Shown here piece after piece: positions 37,110-45,089 of a DNA stretch of 64,000 nucleotides. The notes under the pieces are model-generated. The model saw nothing but the letters and a program-made list of their open reading frames with translations. It was not told the DNA's origin and made no database searches. A program made the position numbers and the translations under genes. Source of the DNA: Magnetospirillum moscoviense (lineage in GTDB: Bacteria; Pseudomonadota; Alphaproteobacteria; Rhodospirillales; Magnetospirillaceae); contig NZ_LWQU01000207.1 in assembly GCF_001650635.1 (NCBI RefSeq), positions 1 to 64,000 on the forward strand. The letters run 5' to 3'. How positions within the stretch are numbered: the stretch's first letter is position 1; the number at the start of each line of letters is the position of its first letter.

Positions 37110-37718
37110 ATGAAACTGCCGGATTTCTTCGACCAGGCCCCCCGCATCACCGTCTACGACCCGCTGGCCGCCTTTGTGGGGGCGCCGGCAGACGGATGCT
37201 TCACCTATGGCTACGGCGATGCCGTGCGACTGGCCGGGCATTCCTGTCCCACCGTTGCCGGGGCCTGGCTGATGACGCGCGCGGCCTTGGTCGCCCTATG
37301 GCCGGGCCAGATCCCTAAGCGCGGCGCCATTCAGGTCTTGTTGCCTGAGGCGCAGCACGAAGGGGTGGCCGGGGTGATCGCCGCTGTGGCCGGCCTGGTG
37401 ACCGGTGCCGCCGGCCCGGGCGGCTTCAAGGGCATCGCCGGGCGGTTCTCCCGTCTGGACCTGCTGGCCTTCGATACGCCGGTGCCGGCCACGCTGGGAT
37501 TTCGTCGCACCGACAGCGGGGCTGGCGTGGCGGCACGGTATCGACCGGAATTGGTGCCAGCCGATCCGATGATGCGTGGCCACCTGCAGGCCTTGTTGTC
37601 CGGGGATGGCGACGATCGGTCGGGGGCGGCCTTCGCCGAATTGTGGCAAGACCGCGTGCGCAGGATTCTGCTCGACCATGCCGACGATCCCGAACTGATC
37701 GCGTTGGCTCCCTTCTAG
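37110..37718 (+). CDS. FmdE-like protein
   Basis: 202 residues with the FmdE-type entry FTYGYGDAVRLAGHSCPTVAGAWLMTRAAL (residues about 32-61), where His and Cys of GHSCP are the family's metal-binding pair. FmdE domains occur in molybdenum/tungsten formylmethanofuran dehydrogenases and in stand-alone proteins of unknown task. The C-terminal zinc finger of longer family members is absent. It is monocistronic. Confidence 0.68.
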   Translation: MKLPDFFDQAPRITVYDPLAAFVGAPADGCFTYGYGDAVRLAGHSCPTVAGAWLMTRAALVALWPGQIPKRGAIQVLLPEAQHEGVAGVIAAVAGLVTGAAGPGGFKGIAGRFSRLDLLAFDTPVPATLGFRRTDSGAGVAARYRPELVPADPMMRGHLQALLSGDGDDRSGAAFAELWQDRVRRILLDHADDPELIALAPF

Positions 37719-37776
37719 CCGGCCGAGAAATCTGCTAGAACGCGCCTTTCGGGTTAAGAACAAGGCGGTTCGTGGT

Positions 37777-38166
37777 ATGTCCGTATTGGTTCCGGTGTCG
37801 TGGGGCGAGGTGATCGACAAGATCACCATTCTGGAAATCAAGGCCGAGCGCCTGACCGACGCGGGCAAGCTTGCCAACGTCAACAAGGAGCTGGACGAGC
37901 TGGTGGCCGTGCGTGAGCGCGAGTTCCCGGGTCATGCCGGCCTGGCGGCGCTGGCCGCCGAGCTGAAGGCCATCAACGAGAAGCTGTGGGTGATCGAGGA
38001 CGACATCCGCGATTGCGAGCGCGCCAAGGATTTCGGCCAGACCTTCGTCGAACTGGCCCGCGCCGTCTATTTCACCAATGACGAACGCGCCTTGGTCAAG
38101 CGCAAGGTCAACGACCTGCTGGGCTCGGCCCTGGTCGAGGAAAAGTCCTACGCCCCCTATGCCTGA
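37777..38166 (+). CDS. DUF6165-type protein linked to glycosyltransferases
   Basis: 129 residues, charged and helical: VPVSWGEVIDKITILEIKAERL (residues 6-27), then NVNKELDELVAVRE, INEKLWVIEDDIRDCERAKDFG and VYFTNDERALVKRKVND. Proteins like this commonly sit beside GT9 or LPS/polysaccharide transferase genes, as here; the job is unknown. The first GT9 gene starts 13 bases later. Confidence 0.72.
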   Translation: MSVLVPVSWGEVIDKITILEIKAERLTDAGKLANVNKELDELVAVREREFPGHAGLAALAAELKAINEKLWVIEDDIRDCERAKDFGQTFVELARAVYFTNDERALVKRKVNDLLGSALVEEKSYAPYA

Positions 38167-38179
38167 CGGAGTGTGACGG

Positions 38180-39289
38180 GTGCGCGCCCATCGCCTGCTT
38201 GATCCGCTGCTGAAGCTGGAACTGTCGCTGAAGCGTCGCGATAGCAAGGCCAATGGCGTGCTGCTGATCAGTGCCGGCGGGCTGGGCGACACCGTCTTGC
38301 TGGCGGTGGTTCTGCCGCGTTTCCTGGCGTTGGCCCAACCGGGCGAACCGGTAACGGTGCTGCTGCGGTCCGATGCCGCCCGGATGGGCTTTGTCATGCC
38401 GCCGGGGGTTCGGGTCAAGGCGGTGGATTTCAAGCGCCTGCGCGACATCGGCTATCGCCGCCGCATTTTCGGCGAGCTGCACGCCGCCCATTACCGGCTG
38501 GTGATCCACACCGACTATCTGCGTCATCCCGACCTGGATGAGGCGCTGGTCGAGGCCTGCGCTGCAAGGGAAGCGGTGGCGATGGAGCCTCGGCCGTCGG
38601 ACAAGCACGGCGAGCGGCTGGCCGCCAATCGCTGTCTTTATTCCCGCCTGTACGCGTCCGGACCGCCCAAGACCGACAAGGTGGTGCGCTGGTCGGCCTT
38701 CGCCGATTTCCTGACCGGCAAGCATTTCGATCCGCCGGTGGTCCATCTGGGCCAGTTCGAAAGCCGCGAGCTTCTGCCGGCCGCCACCGTGCTGTTCCAG
38801 CCGTTCTCGGCGGTCAAGGCCAAGCAAAGCCCGCCGGAAGTCTGGAAGCTGATTGCCGCCCGTCTGCCGCATGGCTGGCAGGTGCGGCTGGCCGGCCACC
38901 CGTCGGACCTGGAAAAGAACCCCGAATTCAAGGCCCTGCTGGACCTGCCCAACGTCAGTTTCGAAGGCGCGCCGTTCGACCGCCTGGCCGCCCTGATCCG
39001 CGGCTGCCGCATGGTGGTCAGCGTCGATACCGCCTGCATGCATCTGGCGGTGGCCTTGGGCGCGCCGACCCTGTGCCTGGCCTCGGCCGCCTATGTCGGC
39101 GAGATCGTCCCCTACGCCGCCCAGGTCACGCCGGCCAACATGCATGTGCTTTATGCCCCGGTGGAGTGCCAGGGCTGCCTGGGCAACTGCTATTTCCCGC
39201 TGGAGGACGGCATGTATCCGTGCGTCGCCGCGCTTGACCTCGACACGGTGCTGGGCGCCGTCGACGACATCATCGCCAGGGGCTGCTGA
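38180..39289 (+). CDS. Glycosyltransferase family 9 (heptosyltransferase-like) protein 1
   Basis: 369 residues with a GT-B fold of the heptosyltransferase family: LLISAGGLGDTVLLAVVLPRFLAL (about residues 28-51), LFQPFSAVKAKQSPPEVW in the middle, and the nucleotide-sugar segment SVDTACMHLAVALGAPTLCLA (about 279-299). Five Cys cluster at the end (CQGCLGNC, then YPCVAAL), as in the second copy. GTG start with GGAG 8 bases upstream. Likely acts on LPS or capsule sugars; donor and acceptor unknown. Confidence 0.82.
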   Translation: MRAHRLLDPLLKLELSLKRRDSKANGVLLISAGGLGDTVLLAVVLPRFLALAQPGEPVTVLLRSDAARMGFVMPPGVRVKAVDFKRLRDIGYRRRIFGELHAAHYRLVIHTDYLRHPDLDEALVEACAAREAVAMEPRPSDKHGERLAANRCLYSRLYASGPPKTDKVVRWSAFADFLTGKHFDPPVVHLGQFESRELLPAATVLFQPFSAVKAKQSPPEVWKLIAARLPHGWQVRLAGHPSDLEKNPEFKALLDLPNVSFEGAPFDRLAALIRGCRMVVSVDTACMHLAVALGAPTLCLASAAYVGEIVPYAAQVTPANMHVLYAPVECQGCLGNCYFPLEDGMYPCVAALDLDTVLGAVDDIIARGC

Positions 39290-40455
39290 TGGGGCTGCTG
39301 TCGAGCTTGTTCCCGCGCGGCATGCGCCGGCGGTGGTGGCTGTTTCGCCCCATCGACGCCCTGGTCGCCCTGACGCCGGCCCCCAAGGCCCGCAAGGGCG
39401 TGGTGGTGGTGCGGATGGACGGCATCGGCGACATGGTGATGTATCGCCGCGCCCTGGAACATTTGCCGGCTTTGCTGGGGGTGGCCAAGTCCGACATCAC
39501 GGTCCTGGGCTGCCATTCGTGGAAGGGCCTGGGGCCCGAGGTGTTCGCCGGCTTCAATCTGGTCACCATCGACGAACACGCCTTCGAAAAGAAATGGTGG
39601 TACCGCGCCAAGATCGCCCTGTGGGTCCGCCGCCAGGGCTTCCAGACCGCGATCTGCGACATGTTCATGCGCAAGGTCCTGACCGCCGATTCGCTGGTGT
39701 GGATGAGCCGCGCCCCCCAGCGCATCGTCTGCCAGCCCTTCATCACCGACCGCACGCGGGCGGAATATGGCTGGTACCTCGACCGTGCCACCCGGGTCAT
39801 CGACACCGGCCCCTATCCGACCCATGAAGGCCTGCGCCATTTCACCTTCCTGTCGGAACTGGCCGGGCGGACCATGGCCCCCGAGGTGCCGGCCATTCCG
39901 TGGCGCGACCACGAGCCCAAGCTGCCCGAGGGCGGGCCCTATGTGGTGATGAATTTCGGCTCGAACGAGCCGGGAAGGCGCTGGCCGTTCGGGCAATTCC
40001 TCGACGTCGCCAGGCGCTGCCTGGATGCGGGCCTCAGGGTGGTGTTCGTCGGAGCTGGCCAGGAAGCCTTCGCCAAGCCGCTGATCGCCCAACTGAACCA
40101 TCCGGGGGTGATCGACACCATCGGCGCGCTGAAGCTGGGCGAGTTGGTCGATGTCTTGAAGCACGCCGCCTGCGTGGTCACCAACGACACCGGACCCGGC
40201 CATCTGGCCCTGGGCGTGGGGGCGCCGACCATTCTGATCGCTGGCGGCGGCCATTTCGGCTGCTTCGTGCCGTACCCGGACGAAATCAGCCCGCCCAACA
40301 CCCGCTTCCTGGCCCACGAGATGGAGTGCTATCACTGCCTGTGGCGTTGCCCCAAGCGGGCCAGTGACCAGGATGCCTTTCCGTGCGTCGCCGAAGTCAC
40401 GCCGGATCGGGTATGGCAGGCGGTCGAGGAGCTGACTCTTACGCCCCGGTCATGA
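39289..40455 (+). CDS. Glycosyltransferase family 9 (heptosyltransferase-like) protein 2
   Basis: 388 residues, start overlapping the previous stop (TGATG). N-terminal VVVVRMDGIGDMVMYRRAL and C-terminal TNDTGPGHLALGVGAPTILIAGGGHFG match GT9. A Cys-containing end (MECYHCLWRCPKRA, FPCVAEV) parallels that of the first gene, suggesting tandem origin and perhaps a metal or disulfide. Its last 17 bases overlap the end of the EAL gene on the other strand. Confidence 0.83.
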   Translation: MGLLSSLFPRGMRRRWWLFRPIDALVALTPAPKARKGVVVVRMDGIGDMVMYRRALEHLPALLGVAKSDITVLGCHSWKGLGPEVFAGFNLVTIDEHAFEKKWWYRAKIALWVRRQGFQTAICDMFMRKVLTADSLVWMSRAPQRIVCQPFITDRTRAEYGWYLDRATRVIDTGPYPTHEGLRHFTFLSELAGRTMAPEVPAIPWRDHEPKLPEGGPYVVMNFGSNEPGRRWPFGQFLDVARRCLDAGLRVVFVGAGQEAFAKPLIAQLNHPGVIDTIGALKLGELVDVLKHAACVVTNDTGPGHLALGVGAPTILIAGGGHFGCFVPYPDEISPPNTRFLAHEMECYHCLWRCPKRASDQDAFPCVAEVTPDRVWQAVEELTLTPRS

Positions 40456-42082
40456 AGCGGTCGGCGAAGACATAGGGGTCGAATTCCGGCTTGCCGAAAT
40501 AATAGCCCTGGCCGAAATCGACGCCGCATTGATAGACCCGGCCGGCCATGCGCTTGTCTTCCACCATCTCGGCCGCCGTGCGCACCCCCATCGAGGCGCA
40601 CATGCGGGCCATCGAAGCCAACAGGTCCGAGCCCTTCTGGCTGGCCGCCGCCCGCTTGATCACCGGGCCGTCGAACTTGACCACGTCGATATCCAGCGCG
40701 TTCAGATAGTCGAAGCTGGCCGCGCCCGAGCCGAAATCGTCCAGGCAGAAGCGGAAGCCCAGGTTGCGGAAGCTTTGGATGACGTTGTTGACCTCGGTCA
40801 GATGGTCGATCCGCACCGATTCGGTCAGTTCGAACATCAGCTTGCGCGGCTGGATGCCCGACCGGCGCAGCAGCATGCGCAAATCTTCGACGAAGCGCGG
40901 GTTCGACAGCGATTGGCCCGACAGGTTGATGGCCACCGACGGCATCAAGCCGCGCTTGGCCACCATTTCGCCGATGGTGCGGATGGTGGTATCGACCACC
41001 GCCAGATCCAGCTCGTGGACGATGCCCACTTCCTCGGCCAGGCAGAACAGGTGATAGGGCGAGGTTCCGGGCTTGGCGTCGCGATAGCGGGTCAGCGCCT
41101 CGAAATGGTGGATGCGCTCGACCCTAAGATCGCAGATCGGCATGAAGGCCATGTCGAAATCGCGCCCGGCCACCACACGGCGGATGAAAGCGACGTTCTC
41201 GATGGTGTCGGACACCATGCCGGTCAGCACCTGCGAGATGCTTTTCTTCTTGTCCAGATGGCCTTCTTCCGAGAAGCGGCGGATGGTGTGGGCGATGGCC
41301 TTGGCGACCTGATGCTCGGCCAGGCCGGCGCCATCGGCGTCCAGGGTCTGTCCGGTGGTCTTGACATCGCCGTTGAACAGCCGCTTGGCCGCGTCGGAAA
41401 TCATCGACGACACTTCCTCGGGATCGACGTCGTCGCGATGCAGATACGAGAAGCTGTCGTCCGAGATGCGCCCGGCGGTGCCGCCGCCCAGCGAATGCTT
41501 TGCCAGAATGTCGCCGACGGTGTTCATCACCTCGCGCCGCTCGCTGGTGCCCAGCGCGGTGGTCATCTCGGCGAAGTTCTCGACCTTGATGACGGTGATC
41601 TGCGGCCGGCCGCCGGCCCGTTTGAAGGCCAAGGCCCGTTCGGCCGCCTGCGAGGCGAACGAGGCCTCGTCCAGAAGGCCGGTCTCGTCGTCGCGCTTCA
41701 ACTGGGTTTCCGACAGGCGCTCGGCTTGCAGTGCCGGCTCGACCTTCAGGGCCAGGAAGAAATGGTTGTCGAAATCGGGAACCCGATAGCCGGCCATCGC
41801 CACGTTGGGGCGCCGGGTGCCGACACCGGACAGGCGCACCACCACGTCGTCGATACGGCCTTGCGCCCGGGCCGCGTCCAGCATTTCGGCCGCCAGGGCG
41901 CGATCCGGCTCGGCGACCAGGTCCAGGAATGATTTGTGCCGCAATTGATCCGGCCCCAGGCCCAGCAGGAACTGGGTGGCGCCGGCGGCGAAGACGACGT
42001 CGTGCTCGTCGTCCAACTCCAGCAAGATATCGGCGCGGCAAAAGGCCAGGGCGACGAAGCGGTCGCGCTCACGATCGGCCAT
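40439..42082 (-). CDS. PAS - degenerate GGDEF - EAL cyclic-di-GMP phosphodiesterase
   Basis: 547 residues. A PAS-like N-terminus (about 15-115) is followed by a GGDEF-like fold whose active-site loop reads GRISDDSFSYL (about 204-214), so cyclase activity is not expected. A full EAL domain (about 300-540) has the signature FEALTRYRD (E328), NLSGQ (N386), FELTES (E418), LDDFGSG (D448, D449), VKFDG (K469) and AEMVE (E505). These metal and base residues suggest active hydrolysis of cyclic-di-GMP. The input is probably sensed by PAS. It is monocistronic. Confidence 0.9.
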   Translation of the reverse strand: MADRERDRFVALAFCRADILLELDDEHDVVFAAGATQFLLGLGPDQLRHKSFLDLVAEPDRALAAEMLDAARAQGRIDDVVVRLSGVGTRRPNVAMAGYRVPDFDNHFFLALKVEPALQAERLSETQLKRDDETGLLDEASFASQAAERALAFKRAGGRPQITVIKVENFAEMTTALGTSERREVMNTVGDILAKHSLGGGTAGRISDDSFSYLHRDDVDPEEVSSMISDAAKRLFNGDVKTTGQTLDADGAGLAEHQVAKAIAHTIRRFSEEGHLDKKKSISQVLTGMVSDTIENVAFIRRVVAGRDFDMAFMPICDLRVERIHHFEALTRYRDAKPGTSPYHLFCLAEEVGIVHELDLAVVDTTIRTIGEMVAKRGLMPSVAINLSGQSLSNPRFVEDLRMLLRRSGIQPRKLMFELTESVRIDHLTEVNNVIQSFRNLGFRFCLDDFGSGAASFDYLNALDIDVVKFDGPVIKRAAASQKGSDLLASMARMCASMGVRTAAEMVEDKRMAGRVYQCGVDFGQGYYFGKPEFDPYVFADRFMTGA

Positions 42083-42150
42083 GATGAGGAAGCATCCTTA
42101 AGGAATAAGTGACGTTCCCATCATGACCGCTGCCGTGAGTCCGCGCAACC

Positions 42151-43254
42151 CTAACCGCGGGCGAACACCGCCTTCAGGGCGGCGCCGATCTCGCCTTCCT
42201 CCATGTACTTCAGGCCCCACACACCGCCGAAGATCACCGAGCCCAGCGCGATCAGCGAGGTGATCGACAAGGTGCTCATGCCGGTCAGGCCCTGGCCGAT
42301 GGTGCAGCCCATGCTGAGCACGCCGCCGACGCCCATCATGGCGGCGCCGATCAGGTGGCGGCCCATGTCCTCGGTGCCGGCGAAGGCCTCGAAGGCGAAG
42401 GTCTTGCTGGCGATCGCCGCCAGGAACGAGCCGACGATCACGCCGCCGACCGCGGCGATGCCGAAATTGATGGTCGAGCCGGTGAAGGTCATCAGGTACT
42501 GCATGGTATCGCCGATGGGGGCGACGAAGGTGAAGCTGGCGATGGCGGTGGGCTCGAACTCGTCGTTGCCCAGGACGCCGGTCACCCACCAGCCGGCCAC
42601 GATCAGCAGGCCGATGACCAGGCCGCCGAACAGGTCTGCCGGGCTGGAACGGAACTCGCCATCCTTCAGGCAGAACACCAACAGGCCGCCGCCGATCACC
42701 GCCACCGTGCCCCACTGGGCGACGGAAGCCGGGATGCCGATCATCGCCAGCAGCGCCGGAATGCCCTGGTTGGCCGCCTTGCCGGCCACGGCAATGGCGG
42801 TCGTCGCATCCATCTGGACGCGGGCGAGGCCGATGAAGCCCTTCAGCGTCATATAGGCGAACAGCGCGATGACCATGAAGGTGACCAGGCTTTTCAGGTT
42901 GCCGGCGCCCAGGCGGACCAGGGTCTTGTTGCCGCAGCCGCCGGCCATGGTCATGCCGAAACCGAACAGCAGGCCGCCGATGACGGCGCCGGCCCAGCCG
43001 ATGGCGCCCTGCAGATAGATGCTTTTGGACAGGTCGATCATGCCGGCCGATTGCATCGCCTGAGTGCCGATCAGGCCGACGGCCAGGGCCAGCATCCACG
43101 AGCGGAAACGCTTCCAATCGCCCATGAAGACGATGTCGGACAGCGCACCCATGGTGCAGAAATGGGTACGGTTGGCGACAGCGCCGAAAATCAGGCCGGT
43201 GATGAAGGCACCCAGGCCGACAATGGTGGAAATTGGAAGTTCGCTCACGGTCAT
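42151..43254 (-). CDS. YeeE/TsuA-like sulfur-compound transporter
   Basis: 367 residues with about nine or ten hydrophobic helices and the three Cys positions used by TsuA for thiosulfate passage: C33 in HFCTMGA, C107 in AGGCGNK and C317 in MGCTIGQG. Family members import thiosulfate or related sulfur species. It is divergent from dsrE2 and within 1.2 kb of tusA, which supports import of sulfur feeding the Dsr pathway. GGGAGGA precedes the start. Confidence 0.87.
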   Translation of the reverse strand: MTVSELPISTIVGLGAFITGLIFGAVANRTHFCTMGALSDIVFMGDWKRFRSWMLALAVGLIGTQAMQSAGMIDLSKSIYLQGAIGWAGAVIGGLLFGFGMTMAGGCGNKTLVRLGAGNLKSLVTFMVIALFAYMTLKGFIGLARVQMDATTAIAVAGKAANQGIPALLAMIGIPASVAQWGTVAVIGGGLLVFCLKDGEFRSSPADLFGGLVIGLLIVAGWWVTGVLGNDEFEPTAIASFTFVAPIGDTMQYLMTFTGSTINFGIAAVGGVIVGSFLAAIASKTFAFEAFAGTEDMGRHLIGAAMMGVGGVLSMGCTIGQGLTGMSTLSITSLIALGSVIFGGVWGLKYMEEGEIGAALKAVFARG

Positions 43255-43467
43255 CCTCCCTGGATGGATGTCTGGTCCGTCGCTTCGTTGGCGAAGGTGC
43301 TTGGCGGCGGGACCGAACCCATATATATTTCTTCAGTCTAAATTAGCATCGACCCGAGTGTCCGCACAAGCGGGCAAGTGGGGCGATTTTCGTCCCTCCC
43401 CGAAAACTGTCTTGGGGAAAACTTTCAGGCGTAGGCAAAGGCTACTACCCGGCCCCCATGACGGTGG

Positions 43468-43493
43468 TTGCATATTAGCAAAATCTGATGCAA
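43468..43493. promoter_or_regulatory. Possible operator between tsuA-like gene and dsrE2
   Basis: TTGCAT and ATGCAA form an inverted repeat with 14 bases between, 23 bases before the dsrE2 ATG. The rest of the 261-base divergent gap holds an AT-rich stretch (ATATATATTT near 43322) but no clear promoter. The gap is the natural place for a sulfide- or sulfane-responsive repressor site; the assignment is tentative. Confidence 0.3.
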
Positions 43494-43515
43494 TCATGTC
43501 AATGGAGTTCGAGTG

Positions 43516-44004
43516 ATGGCCGAAACCGGCAAGTCGATGTCGATCATCGTCACCAAGGGGACGCTTGATTGGGCCTATCCGCCGCTGATCCTGGCCAGTA
43601 CGGCCGTAGCGATGGATCTGAACGTCACGCTGTTCTTCACGTTCTATGGGTTGACGCTGTTGAAGAAGAAGCTGGATCTCAAGGTGACGACGCTGGGCAA
43701 CGAGGCGATGGAGATGCCGATGATGGGCATGCACATGGCCATGCCCAACCTGTTGGCCGCCATGCCCGGCGCTCCCGGCCTGACCACCATGATGATGAAG
43801 GACCTGATCAAGAAGAAGGGCGTCGCCAGCATCGAAGAATTGCGCGATGCCTGCCAGGAAGCCGGCGTGCGGATGATCGCCTGCCAGATGACCATGGACC
43901 TGTTCGAGTACCAGCCTTCCGACTTGATCGACGGCATCGAGTATGCCGGAGCGGCCACCTATATCGAGACGGCAACCCAGTGCGACATCAATCTGTTCAT
44001 CTAG
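43516..44004 (+). CDS. dsrE2: DsrE2 sulfurtransferase-like protein
   Basis: 162 residues of the DsrE/DsrF/DsrH fold: MSIIVTKGTLDWAYPPLILASTAVAMDLNVTLFFTFYGL (from residue 8), a Met-rich loop (MEMPMMGMHMAMPNLLAAM) and the end AACQMTMDLF-like (IACQMTMDLFEY) with a conserved Cys. DsrE2 commonly lies with rhodanese and tusA genes in sulfur oxidisers and moves sulfane sulfur. Start ATG 43516 has GGAG 8 bases upstream; a GTG directly before is possible. No rhodanese gene is adjacent. Confidence 0.87.
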   Translation: MAETGKSMSIIVTKGTLDWAYPPLILASTAVAMDLNVTLFFTFYGLTLLKKKLDLKVTTLGNEAMEMPMMGMHMAMPNLLAAMPGAPGLTTMMMKDLIKKKGVASIEELRDACQEAGVRMIACQMTMDLFEYQPSDLIDGIEYAGAATYIETATQCDINLFI

Positions 44005-44318
44005 GCGCCCCCGAGCCGGCCTTCCTGAGCGACCGGACCGGCACCGGTCCGCTGGCCCGCCTGTTCGGGCTGTGCAATTCCGAGCAGGCGCGTGAATACG
44101 CGCCCGAGAAACGCTCGATCCGCATCCATGGCCATTCCACCACCATCCGCCTCGAGCGTGCCTTCTGGTCGGTGCTGGAGGAAATGGCCCGGGACGAGGG
44201 CGTCACCGCCAACGCCCTAATTGCCCGCGTACATGATCATTGTCTTATCAACAACGATAAGAATCTGGCATCATGTCTGCGGGTTGTTTGCCTGAAATAC
44301 ATCAATCTCGTCGCGTAA
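43980..44318 (+). CDS. Ribbon-helix-helix domain protein, start uncertain
   Basis: The frame carries EKRSIRIHGHSTTIRLERAFW and VLEEMARDEGVTANALIARV, the RHH_4-type domain of many alphaproteobacteria. No ATG is found before it; the best candidate is GTG 43980, inside the end of dsrE2 (25-base overlap), giving 112 residues. The tail after LIARVHDHC is unlike the usual ending (typically a short WLRV-like segment with a Ser/Arg tail), so the 3' part may be decayed. It could regulate its neighbours, but that is not shown. Confidence 0.55.
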   Translation: MRHQSVHLGAPEPAFLSDRTGTGPLARLFGLCNSEQAREYAPEKRSIRIHGHSTTIRLERAFWSVLEEMARDEGVTANALIARVHDHCLINNDKNLASCLRVVCLKYINLVA

Positions 44319-44364
44319 GCGGTGCGCGGCCTGAGGAAACCAACTTAGAAGGGGAGTATCTGTT

Positions 44365-44589
44365 ATGAGCACGGTTCTCGACGTCAAGGGCCTCAACTGC
44401 CCGCTGCCGATCCTGCGCACCAAGAAGGCCATTAAGGACATCGCGGTGGGCTCGGTCCTGGAAGTGATCGCCACCGATCCCGGTTCGGTCAAGGACATGG
44501 AAGCCTTCTGCAAGCAGACCGGCAATGTTCTGCTCGAGACCAAGGATGCCGGCGGCACCTATACCTTCAAGATCGAACGCAAGGCGTAA
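44365..44589 (+). CDS. tusA: TusA-family sulfur carrier
   Basis: 74 residues with the CPLP motif (C12 in GLNCPLPIL) that carries persulfide sulfur, and the betaalpha-betaalpha-beta-beta layout VLDVKGLNCPLPILRTKKAI / VLEVIATDPGSVKDMEAFC. GGGGAG lies 9 bases upstream. In sulfur oxidisers TusA passes sulfur between a rhodanese or DsrE2 and DsrEFH; the neighbouring dsrE2 supports that role here. Confidence 0.93.
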   Translation: MSTVLDVKGLNCPLPILRTKKAIKDIAVGSVLEVIATDPGSVKDMEAFCKQTGNVLLETKDAGGTYTFKIERKA

Positions 44590-44596
44590 GCCTGTC

Positions 44597-44956
44597 GTGA
44601 GGCGAGCCCTCGCCGCGCTGGTGGCGGTCCTGGTGTCGTTGGGCGCCGGGACCGCCCTTGCCGCCGAGCTGGTGATGGTCGAATCCGAGGGCTGTCCGTT
44701 CTGCGTGCGCTGGCACCGCGAGATCGGCCCGATTTATCCCAAGACCGAAGAAGGAATCCGGGCGCCGTTGCGCCGGGTGTCGTTGCGCGCCTTGCCGGCC
44801 GATCTTCGCTCGGTCAAGAACCTGCGCTATGCCCCCACCTTCCTGGTCATGCAATGTGGCCGCGAAGCCGGGCGCATCGTCGGCTATGGCGGCGACGATT
44901 TTTTCTGGGGCGAATTGTCCGCCATACTGCGAAACTTGAAGTCCAAGAGCTGTTAG
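44597..44956 (+). CDS. SoxS-like periplasmic thioredoxin
   Basis: 119 residues: signal peptide VRRALAALVAVLVSLGAGTALA from a GTG start, then thioredoxin motif ESEGCPFCVRWHREIGPIY (C33, C36). It resembles SoxS of sox clusters, which keeps the SoxY sulfur carrier active. No sox genes are seen in the window, so the target here may be another exported sulfur protein. The start lies 7 bases after the tusA stop. Confidence 0.8.
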   Translation: MRRALAALVAVLVSLGAGTALAAELVMVESEGCPFCVRWHREIGPIYPKTEEGIRAPLRRVSLRALPADLRSVKNLRYAPTFLVMQCGREAGRIVGYGGDDFFWGELSAILRNLKSKSC

Positions 44957-44957
44957 C

Positions 44958-44980
44958 GTGATGCGCGAAACGTGCATCAC
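44958..44980. repeat. 23-bp inverted repeat, copy 1 of a matched pair
   Basis: GTGATGC-N9-GCATCAC, a 10-bp stem (one G-T pair) around AAA. It begins 1 base after the stop of the thioredoxin gene. Arms and spacing are the same as in copy 2 at 45044; only the inner bases differ, and they differ in a way that keeps pairing. Confidence 0.7.
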
Positions 44981-45043
44981 GCCAGCCGCCATTGCGGCGG
45001 CGGCCAAGGGCGCGGATGCGCCCGCTAAGGCAGAGGGCTTATA

Positions 45044-45066
45044 GTGATGCAGATGTTCTGCATCAC
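45044..45066. promoter_or_regulatory. 23-bp inverted repeat, copy 2; possible operator
   Basis: GTGATGC-N9-GCATCAC with perfect 10-bp arms around TGT, 23 bases before the next ATG. A TATAGT box (45040-45045) overlaps its left edge, so bound protein would cover the start of transcription. It may also act as an RNA hairpin. Confidence 0.55.
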
Positions 45067-45089
45067 GATCTAAACGGGAGGGACATACC

